Origin: Promicromonospora sp. AC04
GTDB lineage: Bacteria; Actinomycetota; Actinomycetes; Actinomycetales; Cellulomonadaceae
Length of the DNA: 64,000 nucleotides
Direction: 5' to 3'
Assembly: GCF_003058225.1 (NCBI RefSeq)
Contig: NZ_QBUG01000004.1
Location: 62,001 to 126,000, forward strand
In this document: one piece after another, positions 33,889 through 42,868 of the stretch
Numbering within the stretch: the stretch's first letter is position 1
Layout of the letters: each line of letters begins with the position of its first letter
Notes under the pieces: model-generated
The model's database searches: none
Told to the model about the DNA's origin: nothing
What the model saw: the letters and a program-made list of their open reading frames with translations, nothing else
Translations under genes and position numbers: made by a program

Positions 33889-35084
33889 TTCTGTCCCTCC
33901 GATCGCTGCGGCACTGGCGCAGAACCCGCATCGGCTGCCGCGGGCTGCGCACCTCTCCCGGACTTCACTCGCTCCGATCCCGCTGCTTGCCAGACGCCTA
34001 ACATGCGACCGCGCCGCTCGCCCTCTGTGGCGGTCCCCCACACCCACAGCGGCATTCGTGTAGGTGGCAGCGGTGGCAAGCTGCGTCCGAACGAGCCCGC
34101 CAGCTTCGTCATGCGGCGATGACTCGTCAGGTTCCACTCGACGAGCACTATGACCGCCGTCCCCGCGACGAGCAGCAACGTCGACAGCCCACCGCCGAGG
34201 AGCAGCACGTGCAGGATTCGCACCAGCACACTGACGGTGCCGTCGGCGAAGGCGTTGGCGACCGCGTGCTCACCCAGCGCGGCGGCTATGGTCACCGGGA
34301 TCGCGATCCAGCTCCAGCGGCCCCCGCGGTACAGCAGCCCGATGCCCAGGCCGAGCGCGATCAGCGCGCTCCACAGCAGGTGACCGGCACCGATCACCGT
34401 CACGCCGTCCGCCCAGTTGGTTCCCATGACCGGGAACGGCACCGTGAGCACGGGCGGCGACTCGAAGTTGAAGCCGCCGCGACCGAACAGCGCGTTCTCG
34501 TGCAGGGCGAAGCCGGCACCCGACCACGCGCCGAGCAGCATGATGTCTGTCGCTGACGGACGGACCTCCCGGCGTCTGGCGAGCAGCACCACGATGAGCG
34601 CGGGCACCACCTTCAGCACCTCCTCGATCACCGGCATCACCACGACGCTGCCCACCTGGGGCTGCTGCTCCAGCGCCGACATCAACGGCCGGCCGACCAA
34701 CGCCGAGAGACCGAACATCCCGAAGAACCCGGCGAAACCAACCGCCGCGAACGCCGGGAACCGCAGGGTTCGCACCGACCCGACCGCCAGCGTCAGGATC
34801 ACCAGCACCCAGGTGTGCGCGAGCAGGTCCTGCACGAACAGGCCCACGCCGCCGGCCTCCGTAAGGCTCGGCAGCGAAGCCAGCAATGCCAGCGTCGACC
34901 CGGCCAGACCGACCAACGCCATCAGGTTCAGCGACCGCCAGCCGTGCTTCAGGCCCGCCAGCCGGCCGGGACGGCGCGCCGGCGCTTGGCCGGCAGGAAG
35001 GGCCGACGGCGGCGGAGCGACGTCGGCCGGGGCATGCACCGAGTCCCGCGCTTGCCCGGGGGGTGCGTAAACAGGCTCACTCAC
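33885..35084 (-). CDS. PrsW-family intramembrane metalloprotease
   Basis: About 399 residues from GTG 35084 (GGAG about 9 nt upstream; ATG 35093 is also in frame). After a Pro-rich cytoplasmic N terminus there are about eight membrane helices. Family signatures are EEVLKVVP (the EExxK-type motif), GAWSGAGFALHENALFG with the His/Glu pair, and a further His in GAGHLLWSALIALG. PrsW (M82) proteases cut membrane proteins, classically an anti-sigma factor. No sigma/anti-sigma pair is visible nearby, so the substrate may be the adjacent lipoprotein or GY-rich protein. It overlaps both flanking genes, so the cluster is one operon. Confidence 0.88.
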   Translation of the reverse strand: MSEPVYAPPGQARDSVHAPADVAPPPSALPAGQAPARRPGRLAGLKHGWRSLNLMALVGLAGSTLALLASLPSLTEAGGVGLFVQDLLAHTWVLVILTLAVGSVRTLRFPAFAAVGFAGFFGMFGLSALVGRPLMSALEQQPQVGSVVVMPVIEEVLKVVPALIVVLLARRREVRPSATDIMLLGAWSGAGFALHENALFGRGGFNFESPPVLTVPFPVMGTNWADGVTVIGAGHLLWSALIALGLGIGLLYRGGRWSWIAIPVTIAAALGEHAVANAFADGTVSVLVRILHVLLLGGGLSTLLLVAGTAVIVLVEWNLTSHRRMTKLAGSFGRSLPPLPPTRMPLWVWGTATEGERRGRMLGVWQAAGSERVKSGRGAQPAAADAGSAPVPQRSEGQK

Positions 35085-35634
35085 CGGAACCATCTCCGGT
35101 CGCGAGATCGACGTCCAGGTCCGGGCAGTTGGTGGCGACCCAGTCACCGACCTCCTCGGCGGCCTGCACCATCGCCTCCGCTTCGCCCTGAATCTCGGCG
35201 ATGGCGTCTTCGTCCTTCGTCACATAGGCGTCAGCCACCTTCTCGTAGAAATCAGCGGCCGTGTCCATCGGCGCCTTGATCTCACCCGGCGCGACGGCCG
35301 CAAGCTCACGCATCGTGTTCTTGAGCTCGTCGATCTTGGCAGGATCCCCGTCGAGGAACTCCATCGAGAACGCGTCACTGCTCTGTTCGAGCTTCACGCA
35401 GAAGGTGCCGCCGCCGGACTCCGCCGGCTCACGTTCCTCGGACTCTGCCGGCTCGCCTTCGGGCGCACGCTCCCCGGCGTCGGCAGTCTGCTCGGCCGTC
35501 GATCCGGCCTGCTGCTCACCCCCACCGCCGGAGTCCGTCGCCGCACAGCCGGCCGTGGCCAGCACGGCCGCCGCCAGCACGATCACGAGCCGCCGGCCCG
35601 CGATCCCCCATGTCGTGTTGCGCAACTGGTTCAT
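35077..35634 (-). CDS. Hypothetical lipoprotein, acidic
   Basis: About 185 residues from ATG 35634 (GTG 35640 possible). Signal and lipobox: RRLVIVLAAAVLATAGC. A Gly/Glu/Ser-rich linker (GGGGEQQAGSTAEQTADAGE) precedes a mostly helical domain of about 115 residues with two Cys (GTFCVKLEQSSDAFSMEF and WVATNCPDLDVD). The pattern of a small helical lipoprotein resembles substrate-less surface proteins of actinobacteria; no family recognised. Its stop overlaps the PrsW start region. Confidence 0.75.
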   Translation of the reverse strand: MNQLRNTTWGIAGRRLVIVLAAAVLATAGCAATDSGGGGEQQAGSTAEQTADAGERAPEGEPAESEEREPAESGGGTFCVKLEQSSDAFSMEFLDGDPAKIDELKNTMRELAAVAPGEIKAPMDTAADFYEKVADAYVTKDEDAIAEIQGEAEAMVQAAEEVGDWVATNCPDLDVDLATGDGSGE

Positions 35635-35679
35635 GCGCACAAAGCTGGACGACTCCGCTAAAGGTCGGCTAAAGGCCGG

Positions 35680-38403
35680 TCAGAGCAGCTCGTCGACCGC
35701 CGCGTCGAGGGACACGGCGGAAGCCGACTCGGTGACCGCACCCGCACGGTCGGCGAGGGACGCGCGTGCACCGGAGCGGGTGGCCTCCCGGTCAGCCTCG
35801 CGGTCGACGGAGAAGGGCCGGGCGTCCAGCCGCTCCCGTTCGCGGTCGGTGATCGTCAGCAGTCGTAGGGCCTCGTCCGCCCGGCCCTCGGCGAGCGCCA
35901 GCCCGGCCAGACCGTCCAGCGCGTCCAGCTGCCCGGTCTCCAGCTTGGCCCCGCGGTACAGCCGCAGGCTCCGCACGTACAGTGCCCGCGACCCGGCGAG
36001 GTCGCCGTCCGTCCGGGCCATGCCGGCGAGATTGCTCAGTGCGAACGCCTCGCCCGTGGTGTGCCCGAGCATCCCTGACCTTTCGAGTGCCGAGCTGAAA
36101 GCGGCCTTCGCCTCGGCGGGCCGGCCCAGCCCACGCAGTGCCATACCGAGCGGGTTGAACGTGGATGCCGTGCGCATCGCGTCACCCATCGCTTCGGTCA
36201 GCTGCCGGCACTCCTGGGCGTACTCGAGCGCCGCCTCGTTGTCGGCCTGGGCGAGCGCGGTGAACGCCAGCCCGTTCAGCGCGCTCACGACGCCGAGCGG
36301 ATCGGGCAGCTCCCGGTACACCCGCAACGCCTGCTCACCGAGCCGCCGTGCCTCGAGATCGTCCCGGTTGGCCCGGGCGAGTGCCGACGCCGCTCGATAG
36401 GTCTCGGCCCGTAATCGACCGGGCAGCGAGTCGACCGCCGGCAGCCCGCGCCGGAGCCAGCCCCATGCCTCGACGGCCAGTCCGTGATCACCCCAGAACC
36501 ACCACAGCGACGCAGCGATCCGCAGCATGGATTCGACGTCATCGCCCTCGCCGAGGCACCAGGCGACGGCGGCGCGGAGGTCGGGACTCTCCCGCGTCAG
36601 CCGGGGCAGCCAGCTCGGGTCGAACCGCTCGCGGTCAGCGGTCTCGGCCAGCGCGGCATACCAGGCGGCGTGCCGCTGTCGCAGCCGTCCCGCCTCGCCC
36701 GGTTCGTCTCGCTCCAGCCGATCGGCGGCGTACTCCCGGATCAGGTCGAGCATCCGGTACCGGGCGCCGTCCGCCGACAGCTCGACGTTCAGCAGCGACC
36801 GGTCTGCCAGCCGGACCAGGATCTCAGGTGGTCGACCGGTGACCGCCTCGGCGGCATCCCGCCCGAACCCGCCCGCGAACACCGAGAGCCCGCAGAGCAT
36901 TGTCTGCTCGTCGGGCGTGAGCAGCTGGTAGCTCCAGTCGATTGTCGAGCGCATGGTGCGGTGCCGGTCCGGCGTCGTCCGCGAGCGGGTGTCGGACAGC
37001 CCGAGGCCGCCGCCGATCTCGTCGAGCGACAACGCGCGCAGCTGGGCGGCGGCGAGCTCGATCGCCAGCGGCAGGTCCGACAGCCGTTGGCACAGCTGCG
37101 CGGCCGCGCTCCCGTTGCGGCCGTCGATGGTGAACCCGCGGCGCGCCTCCGCGCCGCGTACGGCGAGCAGCCGGATCGCTTCGGCGCGAGGCAGCCCGGA
37201 TACCGGCCAGACCTGTTCGCCGGGTACGCCGAGCGGCTCGCGGCTGGTCGCCAGGATTCGCAGGCCCTGGCAGCCCGCGAGCAGGTCGGCGGTCACCCGG
37301 GCACAGTCGTCGGCCAGGTGCTCGCAGTTGTCGAGAACGATCAGCGCCCGCGTGCCGCGCAGCTGCGCGACCAGCACCTGCGTGATCGGCTCATTGGTGC
37401 GGGGGCGGATGCCGAACGCGGCGGCGACCCTGTCGGCGACCGAGCTACCAGGCGCGGACGCCGCCAGCTCGACGACATGCACGCCGTCGCGATGGTCGGC
37501 TTCGGTGTCGCGGGCCAGCTCGAACGCCAGCCGGGTCTTGCCTGCGCCACCGGGGCCGGTCAAGGTGAGCAGTCGGGTCCGACCGAGCCGGTCGGCCAGG
37601 TGCTCCAGCTCGTTGCGCCGCCCGATGAAGCGGCTGGCCGAGACCGGTATCGACGACGGCGGGTCGAGGGTGGGGTCACGGCGCTCGATCGCCCGGGCGA
37701 GTGCGGTCAGCTCGCTACCGGGTTCGACGCCGAGCTCCCGTGCCAGCTTGACCTCCAACTGCCGGAAGCTCTCCAGGGCTTCGGTGCCGCGGCCGCAGCG
37801 GTACAGCGCGAGCAGGTGCAGGCTCACCAGGCGTTGCCGCGTCGGATGGTCGGCGACCAGCCCCGACAGCTCGGCGACCAGGTGCGCGTGCCGGCCGATG
37901 GCCAGGTCGGCGCCGAGCCGATCCTCCAGCGCGGTCAGGCGAAGCTCGGACAGCCGCGTGCGGGCGGCAAGCACGTCGGGCCCGTCCGGAACGCCCGCGT
38001 ACGGCTCACCGCGCCACAGGTCGAGCGCGGTCGCGAGGTCGGCGGCGGCACGTGCCGGGTGATCGGTCCGGGCAGCTCGGGCGGTCATCACCAGCGCCTC
38101 GAAGCTGAGCGCGTCGACCTCGGCGGGTTCGGCGTCCAGGAGGTAGCCGTTCGGTGCGGTGACCAGGCGATCCCCAAGGACCTTGCGCAGGCCGGAGACG
38201 TGGACCTGCAGGGAGGTACGCACGGTCGCCGGCGGCTGTTCGCCCCACAGCTGGTCGATCAGGCGGTCGGTGGAGACGGGTGTGCCGGCGTGTGCCAGGA
38301 GTACGCCGAGGAGGGCCCGCGGCCGCGGCCCGCCGAGCGGGACGGAGGTGCCCTCGATGATGGCTTCCAGCGGTCCGAGGACCCGGAACTCAGCGGTCGA
38401 AAT
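35680..38403 (-). CDS. SARP/AfsR-type regulator: winged helix + BTAD + NB-ARC + TPR
   Basis: About 907 residues. The first canonical start would be GTG at 38223, but that cuts off a clear DNA-binding domain. The frame continues upstream through LSTDRL-like sequence (TPVSTDRLIDQLWGEQPPAT) and EFRVLGPLEA to an ATT codon at 38403, with GAGGAG 5 nt before it and an in-frame TGA just upstream. Domains: OmpR-type winged helix 5-90, BTAD helices about 95-240, an NB-ARC/AAA ATPase with Walker A GPGGAGKTRLAFEL near 282, a kinase-2-like RALIVLDNCEHLA, then TPR-like repeats about 640-890. Such proteins activate secondary-metabolism or stress genes. The likely partner is not evident; the divergent GH15 gene is one possibility. 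Confidence 0.88.
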   Translation of the reverse strand: MSTAEFRVLGPLEAIIEGTSVPLGGPRPRALLGVLLAHAGTPVSTDRLIDQLWGEQPPATVRTSLQVHVSGLRKVLGDRLVTAPNGYLLDAEPAEVDALSFEALVMTARAARTDHPARAAADLATALDLWRGEPYAGVPDGPDVLAARTRLSELRLTALEDRLGADLAIGRHAHLVAELSGLVADHPTRQRLVSLHLLALYRCGRGTEALESFRQLEVKLARELGVEPGSELTALARAIERRDPTLDPPSSIPVSASRFIGRRNELEHLADRLGRTRLLTLTGPGGAGKTRLAFELARDTEADHRDGVHVVELAASAPGSSVADRVAAAFGIRPRTNEPITQVLVAQLRGTRALIVLDNCEHLADDCARVTADLLAGCQGLRILATSREPLGVPGEQVWPVSGLPRAEAIRLLAVRGAEARRGFTIDGRNGSAAAQLCQRLSDLPLAIELAAAQLRALSLDEIGGGLGLSDTRSRTTPDRHRTMRSTIDWSYQLLTPDEQTMLCGLSVFAGGFGRDAAEAVTGRPPEILVRLADRSLLNVELSADGARYRMLDLIREYAADRLERDEPGEAGRLRQRHAAWYAALAETADRERFDPSWLPRLTRESPDLRAAVAWCLGEGDDVESMLRIAASLWWFWGDHGLAVEAWGWLRRGLPAVDSLPGRLRAETYRAASALARANRDDLEARRLGEQALRVYRELPDPLGVVSALNGLAFTALAQADNEAALEYAQECRQLTEAMGDAMRTASTFNPLGMALRGLGRPAEAKAAFSSALERSGMLGHTTGEAFALSNLAGMARTDGDLAGSRALYVRSLRLYRGAKLETGQLDALDGLAGLALAEGRADEALRLLTITDRERERLDARPFSVDREADREATRSGARASLADRAGAVTESASAVSLDAAVDELL

Positions 38404-38572
38404 CGTCGCTCCTCACCAGGACAACGACATGCTCAAACGAGGCATGCGGGGAAACGAAGGCCGGCCAGTATTTCCTTCACCGAAAGACCGAATGTAAATC
38501 AGATGTTACTGTCAAAAAGCAATATCCAAGCTCCCGAGCCGTGGACACTGCGATGGCCAGTGAAGGCCCGGC

Positions 38573-40420
38573 ATGTCGAATGCGCAACCCGTGCTTGAGG
38601 ACAGGACATTCGTGGCTTACCAATCGCTTGAGAACTATGGGTTCATCGGCGACCTGCACACGGTGGCTCTGGCCGGCGTGGACGGGTCGATCGACTACAT
38701 GTGCTTCCCGCACTTCGACTCCCCCACCGTCTTCGGCGCTCTGCTCGACGACGACCTGGGCGGACGGTTCAAGATCGCCCCTGCCGTCGACGGATCTCGG
38801 TACAAGCAGATGTACCTGCCGGACACGAACGTGCTCCTGACGCGTTTCCTCGGCGCCAACGGGGTCGTCGAGATCACCGATTTCATGCCGGTCGAGGAGA
38901 TGCGACACACGCACATCCTCATTCGCCGGGTGCATGCGGTCCGGGGCCCCGTCGACCTCCATCTCGAGTGCGCGCCGCGCTTCGACTACGCCCGGGTCGG
39001 TCACCGCGCGAAGGCCAAGGGCGACGAGGTGTGGTTCATCCCGAACGACAACAGCATCCCGACGCTGCGGCTGCTCTGCGCGATCCCCGTCGACGTCGTG
39101 GACGGAGACGCCGTCGTCGACTTCACTCTGCAGTCCGGGGAGAGCGTCGACTTCGTCCTGGAGACCGTAGAGAGCGAGGAGCGGAGCCCCGCCGAAGCCA
39201 CCGACTACGCCGAGAAGGCACTGCAGCACAGCATGCAGTTCTGGCGCGGCTGGAACGCCACGATGTCCTACCGCGGACGGTGGCAGGACATGATCAGCCG
39301 CTCGGCGCTGGCGTTGAAGCTGCTCACCTCGCAGAAGTACGGCTCGATCGCCGCGGCCGGCACCTTCGGCATCCCCGAGGAGATCGGCGGCGAGCGCAAC
39401 TGGGACTACCGGTTCACCTGGGTCCGGGACGCGTCGTTCACCGCGGCCAGCCTCATCCGCCTCGGCTTCACCGAGGAGGCAAGCGGCTTCATTCGCTGGA
39501 TCGAGCAACGGTTCGACGAGTCCGACACCCCGGGGAAGCTGCAGATCATGTACGGCATCGACGGCCGGCACGACCTCGCCGAGGCGACGCTGGACCATCT
39601 GAGCGGCTACCGGGACTCCGCTCCGGTACGCATCGGGAACGGGGCGTACGAACAGACCCAGCTGGACATCTACGGTGAGCTGCTCTACGCGGTCAACCTC
39701 TACGACGAGCTGGTCGAGCCGATCTCCTACGCGTTGTGGAAGGACCTGTCGGCGGCCACCGACTGGGTCTGCGACCACTGGCGGGACACCGACGAGGGCA
39801 TCTGGGAGGTCCGTGGCGGGCAGCGCGAGTTCCTGTACTCGCGGCTCACCGACTGGGTGGCGTTGGACCGGGCGATCCGGATCGCGCAGCGGCGGTCGTT
39901 CCCCGCTCCGCTGGCCCGCTGGATCCAGGTCCGCGACGACATCCACAACGAGATCTACACCGGCTTCTGGAGCGAGCAGAAGCAAGCGTTCGTCCAGTCG
40001 AAGGGTTCCGACACGCTGGACGCGTCGGCGCTGATGATGCCGCTCGTCGACTTCATCGCCCCCCGTGACCCGCGCTGGCTGTCCACCCTCGACGCCGTCG
40101 AGAGGGAGCTGGTGGACGACGCACTCGTCTACCGTTACCGCCCGGATACGGCCGCGTCGGACGGCCTGGAAGGCGCCGAAGGCACCTTCGGCATCTGCTC
40201 CTTCTGGTTCGTGGAGTGCCTCGCCCGGTCCGGTCAGATCGACAAGGCGCGACTCTTCTTCGAGAAGCTGCACGGCTACGCGAACCATCTGGGCCTGTAC
40301 GCCGAGGAGCTCGACCCATCGGGGCGGTTCCTGGGCAACTACCCGCAGGCCTTCACGCACCTCGCCCTCGTCAACAGCGCGCTGTACCTCAACGAGGCCC
40401 TCGAGCGACGGCAGCGCTGA
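38573..40420 (+). CDS. Glycoside hydrolase family 15 protein (glucoamylase/trehalase type)
   Basis: 615 residues from ATG 38573 (GAAGG 6 nt upstream). An N-terminal beta domain (IGDLHTVALAGVDGSIDYMC) is followed by the (alpha/alpha)6 barrel with GERNWDYRFTWVRDASFTAA, IYGELLYAVNLYDELV, a probable catalytic Glu in DEGIWEVRGGQREF and a second in GLEGAEGTFGICSFW. The length and the N-terminal domain match the actinobacterial GH15 proteins that act on trehalose or alpha-glucans. There is no signal peptide, so it is cytoplasmic. It is alone on the plus strand and converges with the aquaporin gene with a 15-bp gap. Confidence 0.92.
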   Translation: MSNAQPVLEDRTFVAYQSLENYGFIGDLHTVALAGVDGSIDYMCFPHFDSPTVFGALLDDDLGGRFKIAPAVDGSRYKQMYLPDTNVLLTRFLGANGVVEITDFMPVEEMRHTHILIRRVHAVRGPVDLHLECAPRFDYARVGHRAKAKGDEVWFIPNDNSIPTLRLLCAIPVDVVDGDAVVDFTLQSGESVDFVLETVESEERSPAEATDYAEKALQHSMQFWRGWNATMSYRGRWQDMISRSALALKLLTSQKYGSIAAAGTFGIPEEIGGERNWDYRFTWVRDASFTAASLIRLGFTEEASGFIRWIEQRFDESDTPGKLQIMYGIDGRHDLAEATLDHLSGYRDSAPVRIGNGAYEQTQLDIYGELLYAVNLYDELVEPISYALWKDLSAATDWVCDHWRDTDEGIWEVRGGQREFLYSRLTDWVALDRAIRIAQRRSFPAPLARWIQVRDDIHNEIYTGFWSEQKQAFVQSKGSDTLDASALMMPLVDFIAPRDPRWLSTLDAVERELVDDALVYRYRPDTAASDGLEGAEGTFGICSFWFVECLARSGQIDKARLFFEKLHGYANHLGLYAEELDPSGRFLGNYPQAFTHLALVNSALYLNEALERRQR

Positions 40421-40435
40421 GATCAGCCGCTCGAC

Positions 40436-41287
40436 TCACTGCTGCACGTGGAACTGAGGCTGTGAGTCCCCGGGCGGCTTCGCGGTGGCGGGGCGCCGGG
40501 CCGGCAGATGCGTGCGCAGGACCGAGCGGTAGTCGGAGTCGTGGAAGAGCTTCGCGGTGAGGATGACTCGCGGGGTCGTCCGCCACACCACCGCCACGAG
40601 CGCCGCCCCAGCGAGCGGCCCCGCGAAGTACACCCACCAGTCCTGCCACTGTCCCGACACGAGATTGGGTCCCAGGGTCCGCGCCGGGTTCAGGCCGGCG
40701 CGGGTGAACTGGGAGCCCAGCCAGAAGCTCAGCGTCACGACCGTGCCGGCGACGACGGGGGTCCACCGAACCAGGACAGGCGTGGAGACGGACACGAAGA
40801 TCGCGCATATCACGAGACCCACCATCAAGGCTTCCACCAGCACGGCGGCCCAGGGGGCCACCTCCGGAGCGATGGCGCCGTACTCGATGCCCGCTGCCGT
40901 CTGCCTCCAGACGAGGCGGAGCGCGAACGCGCCGAGCGCGCCTCCGATGAGCTGAGCCGTCCAGTAGCCGAAGAGGTCGTGCGGGTGCACGTGCCCGGTG
41001 ATCCAGAACGCGAGCGTCACCGCGGGGTTGAGATGGGCGCCACTGAGGCGACCGGTCGGGCTCCTCGCGATCGAGGTGAGGATGACCACGAACACGATGC
41101 CGAGCAGGAGCCGGCGTACGGGCTCCGACGGGAGCCAGTCCTGGACGACCGATCCCGGATGGAACAGCAGCGTGGCGGTCGAGAGGGCGGCGAAGACCAG
41201 GACAGCCGTGCCCGCGAGCTCGGCGCCCCACTCGCCGAGGTGCAGCCCGCCGGTGGCGGGCTGCGGTGCCGGGCGCTCCTCGCTCAA
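40436..41287 (-). CDS. MIP-family channel (aquaporin/glycerol facilitator)
   Basis: About 283 residues from TTG 41287, chosen because the upstream gene stops at 41319 and the longer frame is antisense-like; the start is uncertain. Six membrane helices and both NPA motifs are visible (SGAHLNPAVTLAFW and RAGLNPARTLGP), with the aquaporin-style GAELAGTAVLVFAALST at the N terminus. It passes water or small polyols. It is the last gene of the catabolic series, which suggests uptake or release of a polyol connected with it, or osmotic balance. Confidence 0.85.
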   Translation of the reverse strand: MSEERPAPQPATGGLHLGEWGAELAGTAVLVFAALSTATLLFHPGSVVQDWLPSEPVRRLLLGIVFVVILTSIARSPTGRLSGAHLNPAVTLAFWITGHVHPHDLFGYWTAQLIGGALGAFALRLVWRQTAAGIEYGAIAPEVAPWAAVLVEALMVGLVICAIFVSVSTPVLVRWTPVVAGTVVTLSFWLGSQFTRAGLNPARTLGPNLVSGQWQDWWVYFAGPLAGAALVAVVWRTTPRVILTAKLFHDSDYRSVLRTHLPARRPATAKPPGDSQPQFHVQQ

Positions 41288-41318
41288 CGTGACGACCGCT
41301 CGCGTCCTGGGTGACGCA

Positions 41319-41792
41319 TCAGGGGGCGTCGATCGTGGGCGGTGCCGCCCAGCTGCCGAAGCCCTGCGCCTTGGCTCCGGGCGGGTTGGCGCCGATGGTG
41401 GGCCACAGGAGGGCCTCGGTGTAGGACGCCGGGGAGACGACGTGGGTGCTGTCGTGACCGCGGGTGGCCTGCACGTCACGCCATTCCTGCGGAAGCTCGT
41501 ACCACGTGCCGACGAACCACATCTTGATCACGTTGCGCGCGACCGGGCCGAGCAGACGGTCGCTGAGGATGCGGGCACGGAGTCCGGTGTCCAGCGCCTT
41601 CTCGTCGTCGCCGGCGTCGCGGTGCACGTCTGTGTACGTGTTGAGCAGCTCGGCTAGGACCTCCTCCCCCACGGCTTCACGCGTCGTGGACAGGTAGGGA
41701 TCAGCCTGGCCGGTGCCGAGCAGACGGAAGCGCGAATAGCCCGTCAGGGTCGAGGAGAGGTCGAGAAACGCCTCGTGGAGCTCGTCGTTCAT
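41319..41792 (-). CDS. Sugar/polyol dehydrogenase small subunit (FAD-SLDH / gluconate 2-DH subunit 3-like)
   Basis: 157 residues. The pattern FLDLSSTLTGYSRFRLLGTG near residue 10 and the following helical stretch fit the small subunits of membrane-type flavin dehydrogenases (sorbitol, fructose, gluconate 2-dehydrogenase subunit 3). No Tat signal is present, though relatives often have one, so the complex may stay cytoplasmic. It lies directly after the ferritin-like and GMC genes (1-5 nt gaps), so it probably forms a complex with the GMC subunit. Confidence 0.72.
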   Translation of the reverse strand: MNDELHEAFLDLSSTLTGYSRFRLLGTGQADPYLSTTREAVGEEVLAELLNTYTDVHRDAGDDEKALDTGLRARILSDRLLGPVARNVIKMWFVGTWYELPQEWRDVQATRGHDSTHVVSPASYTEALLWPTIGANPPGAKAQGFGSWAAPPTIDAP

Positions 41793-41793
41793 C

Positions 41794-42864
41794 TCAGGCC
41801 ACCTCTACCGGGGCGAGGCCGCGGAAGACCGGGGCTGCATTGACCCCCGGTCGGCCGGGCATCGGGTTGCGGATGATCTGCGAGGCGAGGTCCCTGATGT
41901 GGAACATGTCGACCACGGCCGGCAGCAGCAGGTCCGGTCGGCCGTTGAAGGCCTCGGTGAGCCGGGTGAGGAAGTCGCCGTACGCCCGGCTGAAGGCCGT
42001 CACGGCGTCCTGCAGCTCGCCGGGTTCCGTGTAGTGGTCCAGGGCCGAGTCGGGCACCACCGGGTAGACGGCGTCCCAGTCCACGTCCAGGGCCGGACCC
42101 GTCGGACTGCCGGCCTCGTCCCCGGGCTGGTAGTGGCGGCCCAGGAGCAGCTGCTGGAACCGGTAGTAGTGGGCGAGCTCTCCTTCCTCGTCGAAGATCC
42201 CGCCACCCAGGCCTTCGCCCTGCTCGCTGATGACGCGCAACGCAGCGGCGGCCGACGACGCGTCGGTGACCTCCACGATCGCCGCACCACCGGAGTAGTA
42301 GTAGGCAGGCCCGACCTGACGGGCCGGGTCGCCACAGAACAGGCCTTCGCCCATCTCGTGGTGGAGTCGCTCGAGCCCCTCGCCGATCTCGGCGTAGAAC
42401 TCCCCGATGCTGAAGAAGTGGAGGCTGTCCTCGTGAGCGTCCACCGCGGGCAGCAGGGCGCCGGCGGACCGGTCACGCGACACGAAGCGGGAGTCGTCCT
42501 CTCCTGCCACGGCTGGCCGCTCGATCTTCAGGAAGGTCTCGATCGTGTCGCGGGAGAAGGCGCGCGTGCCGACCTCGAAGTCGTCCTCGCCGTCGGGCAG
42601 GCGCGCGGGGTAGACCGGCACGAAGCTGTTCGCAGACAGGTCCGGGGTCCCTCCCACGGCATTGAGGATGTTCGCGGACAAGGTCAGGTGGAGCATCTCT
42701 TCGACCGCGACGACCCGGATCACCCGGTAGGCATCGGCGTTCGCCGTGGGATGCATCGAGTAGAGCGCCGTGAGGTACGGCGGGATCGTCGCGTGCTCCA
42801 GCTGCATGGCGACATGTAGGTACTGTTGCAGGTCCTCGACGGTGGCGATTCGGCGCAGGCTCAT
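41794..42864 (-). CDS. Ferritin-like (VioB-type) di-iron domain protein
   Basis: 356 residues. The N-terminal helices carry LHVAMQLEHATIPPYLTALY and VVAVEEMLHLTLSANILN, each with Glu and His suited to bind two iron atoms in a four-helix bundle. The order E-x6-Y-type, E-x2-H is the pattern of the ferritin-like family found next to VioB and GMC proteins. A third ligand helix may be near YYRFQQLLLGRHYQ. Sandwiched between the GMC gene (4-nt gap) and the small-subunit gene (1-nt gap). Its role could be electron transfer, iron supply or an oxygenase step. The function is not established for this context. Confidence 0.8.
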   Translation of the reverse strand: MSLRRIATVEDLQQYLHVAMQLEHATIPPYLTALYSMHPTANADAYRVIRVVAVEEMLHLTLSANILNAVGGTPDLSANSFVPVYPARLPDGEDDFEVGTRAFSRDTIETFLKIERPAVAGEDDSRFVSRDRSAGALLPAVDAHEDSLHFFSIGEFYAEIGEGLERLHHEMGEGLFCGDPARQVGPAYYYSGGAAIVEVTDASSAAAALRVISEQGEGLGGGIFDEEGELAHYYRFQQLLLGRHYQPGDEAGSPTGPALDVDWDAVYPVVPDSALDHYTEPGELQDAVTAFSRAYGDFLTRLTEAFNGRPDLLLPAVVDMFHIRDLASQIIRNPMPGRPGVNAAPVFRGLAPVEVA

Positions 42865-42868
42865 CAGG

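Noticed and set aside
33889-34137. 83-residue extension of the GY-rich protein
   Set aside because: It overlaps the PrsW coding sequence; a strong GGAGG precedes ATG 33888.
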